Part shown: positions 58,722 to 64,000 of the stretch, one piece after another
Position numbering within the stretch: the stretch's first letter is position 1
Layout of the letters: each line of letters opens with the position of its first letter
Source: Streptomyces sp. NBC_01549
GTDB lineage: Bacteria; Actinomycetota; Actinomycetes; Streptomycetales; Streptomycetaceae
DNA: 64,000 nt
Assembly: GCF_026339955.1 (NCBI RefSeq)
Contig: NZ_JAPEPW010000002.1
Location: forward strand, 1,240,001-1,304,000
Reading direction: 5' to 3'
Notes under the pieces: generated by a model
The model's database searches: none
What the model was told of the DNA's origin: nothing
The model's input: the letters and a program-made list of their open reading frames with translations, nothing else
Translations under genes and position numbers: made by a program

Positions 58722-60388
58722 GCCTGTGCGCCCTCCAAGGAGTGCAGTCCCTGCCGTCGTACCGTCGCCGCGAGCGTACGGTGTCCGGACTGCTCGGCCC
58801 GCATCACCCGCTCCTCCGGCAGGGCGCGTTGCCACCATTCGCCGGCGGCGGCGTCGGCGGTGGCGCGCAGTTCGACGACGGCGGCGGACAGCCCGCGGCG
58901 CGCGGACTCCAGGGCGCCGGGCTCGGGGCACTCGGCGTCCAGCAGGCCCGCGGCGCGTTCGCGGGCCCGCTCGACGGCGTCGAGGGCGTCCTCGATACGG
59001 TCGCCGGCCCGCCGGTTGGTGACCGCGACCGCCGCGGCGAAACCGACCAGTGCGCCCACCAGGGTGTCGGCGACCCGGTCGGTCATCAGTTCGCCGGACT
59101 GCTGGACACGGGCGAACTCGGTGACCAGCAGCGCCATGGGGGTCACGCAGATGCTGCCGAGCCAGTAGTTGCTGCTCATCAGGGCCTCGGCGCCGAAGTT
59201 GAGGGCGAGGCAGAGCATAACGAGGACCGCCTGGTCGACATGGGCCAGCGGGGCGAGCGCGGCGAAGACGAGGACGCCGATCAGGTTGCCGACGACGCGC
59301 TGTACTCCCCGGCTCCAGGTCAGGGTGACGTTGGCCTGGTAGATCGAGGCGGCGGTGACCAGCGCCCAGTAGGGGCGGCCCACACCGAGCGCGAGCGAGG
59401 CGTATCCGGCGAGGGCGCAGCCCAGCGCGGTGCGCAGGGCGACGGGGGCGAGTGGACGCAGGCGTCGGAACAACGGGCTTGGCGTGCAGGCGAGTTCGAC
59501 TTCCACGCCGAGGAGTTCGTCGGCGGCTTCCCCGAGGTCGCCCGGACGGGGTACGGGCCCCGTGCCCCGTACCTCGCGCGCCCACGCCCGCAGCCGCTCG
59601 GGCTCCGTGTCGGCGGGCGCGGCGATCGCGACCTCGGCGCGTACGACGAGTCGTTCCAGGGCGCGCCGGGGCACGGTGCGGGCGCCGGTGGAGAGCAGCG
59701 ACTGCCAGGCCCCGTGGACGGCGGCGGCCGCGGCGGCGCGGGCCCGGGCGGCCCCGTCGCCGCCGCCTTCCGTCTCGGCGTACGCGGCGGCGGCGTTCAG
59801 CGCGTGCGCCGTCGCGCGGCGCTCGGGCCCGTGCGGTCGGACGAGCCCGGGGGCCATGCCGACGATCCACGCCCAGGCGCCCGCGGCGGCGCCCAGCGCG
59901 AGATGGCCGGGAACCTGGCCGAGTGTCTGCGGCACGAACAGGGACGCGGAGCTGATGAAGGCGAGGACCACGTGGGCGGGCGGCCCGATGCGCGTGGCGT
60001 CGCACAGCGCCTTCTGCGTGGCGGCCAGCAGTGCGCCGACGGTGACCAGCACGACCGCGTTCGTCGTGAGGGCGGCCGCGGTCAGCGCGACGGCGAGGCC
60101 GCCGAGCATGCCGAGGACGACCCAGGCGAGCGCGCGGGCGCGGGCGGCGTAGGGACGGTTGTGGGCGTAGAGCGCGCAGAGCGACCCGGCCATGGTGTAC
60201 ATCGCCAGATCCAGGCGGCCGAGCGCGAGGAGCGTCAGATTCGGCGGGGCGACCGAGGCGACCACGCTCAGCGCGGGCTTGAACCAGATGTCGGCGGGTC
60301 GGCCGAGCCGCAGCACGCCGACCAGCGGCAGGCGACGTCCACGAGGGCGGCGGTGTGCACGGGGAATCCGGGGTGTCGCACTACTCAT
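58718..60388 (-). CDS. FUSC family (aromatic-acid exporter-like) membrane protein
   Basis: 556 aa from ATG 60388 (MSSATPRIPRAHRR). Upstream extension would read through the promoter. Two halves of about five to six membrane segments each (SVVASVAPPNLTLLALGRLD ... LAFISSASLFVPQTLGQVPG; LRTALGCALAGYASLALGVG ... LMSSNYWLGSICVTPMALL) are separated by a soluble helical region, and a cytosolic coiled tail follows. FUSC proteins export aromatic or other toxic acids. It is coupled to a MarR regulator, the usual sensor for such compounds. Confidence 0.88.
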   Translation of the reverse strand: MSSATPRIPRAHRRPRGRRLPLVGVLRLGRPADIWFKPALSVVASVAPPNLTLLALGRLDLAMYTMAGSLCALYAHNRPYAARARALAWVVLGMLGGLAVALTAAALTTNAVVLVTVGALLAATQKALCDATRIGPPAHVVLAFISSASLFVPQTLGQVPGHLALGAAAGAWAWIVGMAPGLVRPHGPERRATAHALNAAAAYAETEGGGDGAARARAAAAAAVHGAWQSLLSTGARTVPRRALERLVVRAEVAIAAPADTEPERLRAWAREVRGTGPVPRPGDLGEAADELLGVEVELACTPSPLFRRLRPLAPVALRTALGCALAGYASLALGVGRPYWALVTAASIYQANVTLTWSRGVQRVVGNLIGVLVFAALAPLAHVDQAVLVMLCLALNFGAEALMSSNYWLGSICVTPMALLVTEFARVQQSGELMTDRVADTLVGALVGFAAAVAVTNRRAGDRIEDALDAVERARERAAGLLDAECPEPGALESARRGLSAAVVELRATADAAAGEWWQRALPEERVMRAEQSGHRTLAATVRRQGLHSLEGAQA

Positions 60389-60586
60389 AGCTACAAGATT
60401 AGCAGGTGTTTTACTCGTGAAATATACCTTCCCGGTCACCGTCCACCGGCGCCCACCTGCGGTGCACTCCCGCACGCTCCCCCGCGTACACCTTTGCGCT
60501 CGCTTGCGCACCGCCCGGCCCGGGCATTCCTTCAGTGACTGTCCGACATCAACGACTGTCCGACTCCGTCGAGCGGGAGGTACGCG
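60389..60586. promoter_or_regulatory. Divergent promoter region, FUSC / DUF5134
   Basis: An AT-rich island (60389-60432) lies in otherwise very GC-rich DNA. On the minus strand TAATCT (60401-60396) lies seven bases before the FUSC ATG, suggesting a leaderless or near-leaderless transcript; no good -35 was found. CTAATCTTGTAG forms a partial palindrome that the coupled MarR could bind. Confidence 0.45.
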
Positions 60587-61156
60587 GTGCACGGACCGGC
60601 GTCACCAGGCTGGCTGCTCGTCGCGCTGTGCGCGGCGACAGGGGCCTACTGCCTGTTGCGGATGCGCAGTCCCGTCGAGGAGCAGCGCCGCACCGCGGGC
60701 GCCGAGGCGCTCATGGGATTCGGCATGGCCGCGATGGCCGTGCCCGCGGCGGCGGCCACTCCGCCGCGCTGGACCTGGTTCGCGTACGCCGCGGTGTTCG
60801 GCGCGGCCGCCGTGCGCGCGCTGTGGTCGGCCCGCACGAGCCCGCACCATCTGCACCATCTGGTCGGGGCCTGCGCCATGGTCTACATGGCCGTCGCGAT
60901 GGCCGCCTCCCCCGGGCACCACGGGCACGCCGGCGGTTCCGGGATTCCCCTGATGACCGGGGCGCTCCTGCTCTACTTCGCCGGGTACGTGCTGCGCTCC
61001 GGGGCCCGGCTGTTGCCGGCCGCGGCCACGGCCGGGGGCTCGGGAACGCTCGGCGGCACTCCCCGTGCCCTCGGCTGGGGCGACCGCCCCGAGTTGTCGC
61101 AGGCATGCCGTTTGTCCATGGGGATCGCCATGGTGGCCATGCTCGTCACGCTCTGA
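60587..61156 (+). CDS. DUF5134 membrane protein
   Basis: 189 aa from GTG 60587. Five to six membrane segments (GWLLVALCAATGAYCLL; FGMAAMAVPAAAATPP; GIPLMTGALLLYFAGYVL; LSMGIAMVAMLVTL) and a His-rich stretch (SPHHLHHLVGACAMVYM; SPGHHGHAGG) that may bind copper or another metal. DUF5134 genes often accompany M56 peptidase and copper genes in actinobacteria, as here, 98 bp upstream of an M56 gene. Confidence 0.85.
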   Translation: MHGPASPGWLLVALCAATGAYCLLRMRSPVEEQRRTAGAEALMGFGMAAMAVPAAAATPPRWTWFAYAAVFGAAAVRALWSARTSPHHLHHLVGACAMVYMAVAMAASPGHHGHAGGSGIPLMTGALLLYFAGYVLRSGARLLPAAATAGGSGTLGGTPRALGWGDRPELSQACRLSMGIAMVAMLVTL

Positions 61157-61254
61157 GAACCACTCCGGCACCACCCGCGCGAAACCGTGGCGTACGTCAC
61201 TTTGCCGTCGCGGGCCGTATCCCCCGGCGACGCTCCGCTCATAGGCTTCACCCC

Positions 61255-62190
61255 ATGATGGTCCCCGCGGCACTGTTGCTGCTCGGCGCCCTGGCCGCCG
61301 TGGTTGCCCCACGGCTGCTCGCCCGGGCGGACTGGCCGGACCGTGAACCCGTGGTCGCCCTGTGGGTGTGGCAGTGCGTGGTGGCGGCCGTTCTGCTGTG
61401 CTGCGTGCTGTCGATGACGCTCAGCGCGGCCGCCGCGTGGGTGGCGGTACGCGGCCATGTCTTCGGTCCCGCCCCGCACTCCGTGGTGGACGCCTACGCG
61501 CTGAGCGACGGAAGTCCCTGGGCCGCGACGACCGCCGTGGCGCTCGCGTGCGGCGGTGCCTGGACCGCGGCGATGCTGGTCCGCGAGGTGCTGCGGGCCC
61601 GGGCCCACCGTCGGCACAGCCGTGACGAACTCCTCGTACGGGCACCGCTGTTGCCCGGCGAGGAGCCCGACAGCGGCCGGCTGGTGGTACTGGAGGGCGA
61701 GCGTCCAAACGCCTGGTGGCTGCCCGGAACCGCTCCCCAACTGGTCGTCACCACGGCCGCGTTGCGCCGTCTCAAGGGGCGTCAGCTGGATGCCGTACTC
61801 GCCCATGAGCAGGGACACGCGCGGGCTCGGCACGACTGGCTGCTGCACTGCTCGGCCGCGCTCGCCGTGGGTTTCCCGCAGGTGCCCGTGTTCGCCGCGT
61901 TCCGCGACGAGATGCACCGCCTGGTCGAACTGGCCGCCGACGACATGGCCTCCCGCCGCTTCGGCCGCCTGACGATCGCCCTCGCCCTGGTGGAACTGAA
62001 CGAGGACCGGGGTGTGTTCGGCCCCGGCGCCACGCCGCAGGCCCACGTCCCCCACCGTGTGAACCGCCTGCTCACTCCCCCGGACCGGCTGACGCCGTCG
62101 CATCGGCTGCGACTGACGGCGGCGGCCACGCTGGTGCCGGTGATCCCCCTGCTGGTGACGTTCGTACCGGGCCTGCGGGCGCTCGGCTAG
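61255..62190 (+). CDS. M56 family metallopeptidase (BlaR1/HtpX-like)
   Basis: 311 aa; the second ATG at 61258 is an equally good start. Membrane segments at the N-terminus (AALLLLGALAAVVAPRLLA; LWVWQCVVAAVLLCCVL) and in the middle, then the zinc protease site VLAHEQGHARARHDWLLHCS (HExxH), with distal Glu likely in LVELAADDMASRRFG. C-terminal membrane helix PVIPLLVTFVPGL. M56 peptidases usually cleave a BlaI-type repressor, but no blaI gene is next to it here. Confidence 0.9.
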   Translation: MMVPAALLLLGALAAVVAPRLLARADWPDREPVVALWVWQCVVAAVLLCCVLSMTLSAAAAWVAVRGHVFGPAPHSVVDAYALSDGSPWAATTAVALACGGAWTAAMLVREVLRARAHRRHSRDELLVRAPLLPGEEPDSGRLVVLEGERPNAWWLPGTAPQLVVTTAALRRLKGRQLDAVLAHEQGHARARHDWLLHCSAALAVGFPQVPVFAAFRDEMHRLVELAADDMASRRFGRLTIALALVELNEDRGVFGPGATPQAHVPHRVNRLLTPPDRLTPSHRLRLTAAATLVPVIPLLVTFVPGLRALG

Positions 62191-62284
62191 GACCTCCGTA
62201 TGCGCTCCCCGTGGCGGCCTACGAGCGCCGGTTCGGCCCGGAGCGTGCTTGACCGGCCGTTCCGCGCCCCGGAGGATCTCCCTC

Positions 62285-62980
62285 ATGACGATCAAAGCCG
62301 TGCTCTTCGACTTCTCCGGGACCCTGTTCCGTGCCGAACCGACCGAGTCCTGGCTGCGCGCGGTGCTCAAGGATGCCGATCTCACCCTGCCGGAGCGGGA
62401 GTTGACGGAGGCGGCGGGCTCCCTGGAGACGGTGGGCGCCCTGCCCGGCAGTGGCGTCGCGCCCCGACTCCCGGAGGGCTCGGAGGAGTTGTGGCGCAGG
62501 CGGGACGAGAGCGCCGAGCGGCACCGGGCCATGTTCACCGCGATCTCCCGCCAGGTGCGGCTGCCCGATCCCCGGCTGCACGACGCGCTGTACGACCGGC
62601 ACATGCTCCCGGCCGCCTGGGGGCCCTACCCCGACGCGACCGAGGTGCTCGGTACGCTGCGTGAGCGGGGGGTCGCGGTCGGGGTGGTCAGCAACATCGG
62701 CTGGGATCTGCGGCCCGTCTTCCGTGAGCACGGCCTCGACCCGTACGTGGGCGCGTACGTGCTGTCGTACGAGCACGGCATCCAGAAGCCGGACACGCGA
62801 CTGTTCGCGACCGCCTGTGACGCGCTGGGCGTCGCCCCCGAGGACACGCTGATGGTCGGGGACGACCGCCGCGCGGACGGGGGTGCGGCGGCGCTGGGCT
62901 GCGCGGTGCACTTCGTGGACCACCTGCCCACGGCGCAGCGCCCGGACGGGCTGCGGCCGGTGCTGGACCTGGTCGGCTGA
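62285..62980 (+). CDS. HAD superfamily hydrolase with atypical motif I
   Basis: 231 aa from ATG 62285, after GGAGGATC. HAD motifs: I, VLFDFSGTLF (the second Asp of DxD is Ser); II, GVVSNIGWDL; III, Lys in GIQKPDTRLF; IV, MVGDDRRADGGAA. With the general acid/base Asp replaced, it may be a dehalogenase/phosphonatase-like enzyme or have lost phosphatase activity. Single gene. Confidence 0.88.
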   Translation: MTIKAVLFDFSGTLFRAEPTESWLRAVLKDADLTLPERELTEAAGSLETVGALPGSGVAPRLPEGSEELWRRRDESAERHRAMFTAISRQVRLPDPRLHDALYDRHMLPAAWGPYPDATEVLGTLRERGVAVGVVSNIGWDLRPVFREHGLDPYVGAYVLSYEHGIQKPDTRLFATACDALGVAPEDTLMVGDDRRADGGAAALGCAVHFVDHLPTAQRPDGLRPVLDLVG

Positions 62981-63047
62981 CCCGCCCGGCCCCCGCAACG
63001 CCCGCGGTCCCGACAGCCGTCGATGCCGGCCCGGACACCGCTCGACG

Positions 63048-63293
63048 TCAGCCTTGATAGTCCTCGACCTGCGAAGACGGTCGTACGCGCGCCTCGTCCG
63101 GGTTCTCCCCGAACTCCGACTTCGCGCGCCGCTGACGCAGCAGGTCCCAGCACTGGTCGAGCGCCCGCTCCAGCTCCCCGAGCCGTTCGTGCTCCGTGGC
63201 ACTGTCGATCCGCCCCGATGCGACGGCGTCGCGCAGCCGTCGTTCGTCGTCCACCATCGCCGCGATCCTGGCCAGGATCTGCTCTTGATCCAT
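63048..63293 (-). CDS. DUF2630 family small protein
   Basis: 81 aa, all-helical and charged: MDQEQILARIAAMVDDERRL then GELERALDQCWDLLRQRRAK. Typical length and sequence for DUF2630, widespread in Streptomyces, of unknown function. Confidence 0.85.
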   Translation of the reverse strand: MDQEQILARIAAMVDDERRLRDAVASGRIDSATEHERLGELERALDQCWDLLRQRRAKSEFGENPDEARVRPSSQVEDYQG

Positions 63294-63446
63294 GTCCGCC
63301 CGCCTCCCTCGCCACTCCAGCCCACTCTAAGGAGGCCACGGCGGCTGTGCGACTCGCTCGGGGAATCCCGCTCGACTCGTGCCCGTCCCCCACGGTGCCG
63401 CACCACTCAGGATGCGTATCCGGGCAAGCCGGGCGAGTCTGAAACC

Positions 63447-63671
63447 ATGCCTGGAGAGCTGCACGTGATCGTGCTCCCGCCATCCCTGACCGACGGCAGC
63501 CGGCAGGTGCGCGTCAACGGGGAGCTCCTCGGCACCGCACACTCACTGCGCGACCTGGCCGCCTTCCTCCGCTACGCCGGGCTGGAGGGATACGACGAGG
63601 TCGACGTGGCCAACTCGGAGCTGATCGAGTGGCACGGCGGCGGGCCCGAAGCGTGGTCGCGACCGAAGTGA
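63447..63671 (+). CDS. Small conserved hypothetical protein
   Basis: 74 aa from ATG 63447 (MPGELHVIVLPPSLTDGSRQ). Compact alternating fold with LRYAGLEGYDEVDVANSELI; no signal or membrane segment. Sequence looks like a genuine Streptomyces protein with even composition, but I do not recognise a family. Confidence 0.65.
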   Translation: MPGELHVIVLPPSLTDGSRQVRVNGELLGTAHSLRDLAAFLRYAGLEGYDEVDVANSELIEWHGGGPEAWSRPK

Positions 63672-63818
63672 CGCCACTACTGAGCCGACTGTGCACCTGG
63701 AGGCGAATTGATCGCCCAGGAATCTCGCCCGTCCGCCTGAGACGATCCCCCGCGTCGCCCCAGGCGGACGGCAGCCCGGGGCCTCCCCCGCGAAGGGTCA
63801 TGGCCCGGACGCTCTGAG

Positions 63819-63842
63819 TATAGTTGGCTGGCAGCCAGTCAA
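63819..63842 (+). promoter_or_regulatory. tetR promoter with 19-bp near-perfect palindrome
   Basis: TTGGCTGGCAGCCAGTCAA (63824-63842) is symmetrical except at one pair of positions and the centre. It overlaps the end of a TATAGT -10 box (63819-63824) and precedes AGGAG and the tetR ATG, as for an autoregulated TetR gene. Confidence 0.75.
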
Positions 63843-63857
63843 CACAGGAGTTTCAGC

Positions 63858-64000
63858 ATGTCCCCGCGCAGCCCGTCGGTCAATGAAGAGTTGCGGCGGC
63901 GTTCCCGGGAGCGGCTGCTGCAGGCCGCGGTGGAGCTGGTGAACGAGCGCGGCTACGAGGCGACGACGCTCGGGGACATCGCGGATCGCGCGGGATCCGC
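63858..64000 (+). CDS. TetR family regulator, partial at window edge
   Basis: First 47 codons, from ATG 63858 eight bases after CAGGAG. They encode the first helix ERLLQAAVELVNERGYEATT and the start of the helix-turn-helix TLGDIADRAGS, the classic TetR N-terminus. The rest lies outside the window. Confidence 0.9.
   Translation, partial: MSPRSPSVNEELRRRSRERLLQAAVELVNERGYEATTLGDIADRAGS

Noticed and set aside
57771..60005. A 744-codon MarR frame reaching into the FUSC gene
   Set aside because: The part above 58721 is antisense-like Arg/Ala sequence overlapping FUSC in another frame. The ATGA overlap at 58721 is the natural start.

Overview
The DNA is very GC-rich with strong third-position GC bias, GTG/TTG starts and GGAGG-type ribosome sites. 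It carries Streptomyces-type gene families (ROK and LacI sugar regulators, DUF5134/M56, DUF6421, WXG100-like secretion proteins), so it is most likely a chromosomal segment of a Streptomyces species. No ribosomal RNA, complete tRNA, CRISPR array or origin is visible.

Region 1 (1-15.3 kb, minus strand) is an ESX/type VII-style toxin locus. Upstream lies a 707-aa protein with an ART-like C-terminus. It is followed by a 108-aa WXG100-like protein whose stop codon overlaps the apparent start of a giant reading frame. That frame is at least 3,920 codons long and still open at the left edge of the window. Visible in it are a WXG100-like helical N-terminus, long Gly/Ala/Pro/Thr tracts with nucleotide tandem repeats, a papain-like (Tox-PL) domain with a Cys/His/Asp set, a degenerate ADP-ribosyltransferase-like domain, and a TcdA/TcdB-type glycosyltransferase with a DxD motif. 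Long reading frames on the opposite strand in this region are shadows.

Region 2 (15.3-31.9 kb) is a patchwork of mobile elements, gene remnants and a few intact operons. An ISKra4-type element cuts a mannose-lectin gene. Intact genes follow: a MarR regulator, a luciferase-like monooxygenase fused to hemerythrin, a pirin, and a putative amino-sugar cassette (SIS isomerase/deaminase, ROK kinase, APC permease, divergent ROK repressor). Then come a TetR scrap, a frameshifted piece of a Wadjet JetC/SMC-like gene, a gene with two RHIM-like amyloid motifs that is split by an IS701 element with a 6-bp target duplication, and an IS30/IS1380 composite remnant.

Region 3 (32-40 kb) is an alpha-galactoside utilisation cluster. 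It has an ABC importer (lipoprotein plus two permeases, no ATPase of its own), a divergent secreted GH27 enzyme with NEW3 and NPCBM domains, a ROK sugar kinase and a LacI regulator. A perfect GACAACGTTGTC operator lies between the last two.

Region 4 (40-64 kb) looks like ordinary chromosome. It holds a citrate-lyase-like aldolase, a secreted EEP-fold hydrolase, flavin reductase with etfB-etfA, thioredoxin/DUF4395, a plsC acyltransferase, a B3/4 protein, a transglutaminase, the DUF6421-SDR-PLP-lyase operon, a glycerophosphodiesterase, a GNAT enzyme, two VOC proteins, a large glycoside hydrolase with CBM35-like modules, a FUSC exporter coupled to a MarR regulator, DUF5134, an M56 peptidase, a HAD enzyme, small conserved proteins, and the start of a TetR gene at the right edge. 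Several regulatory palindromes and at least one probable leaderless promoter can be read directly.
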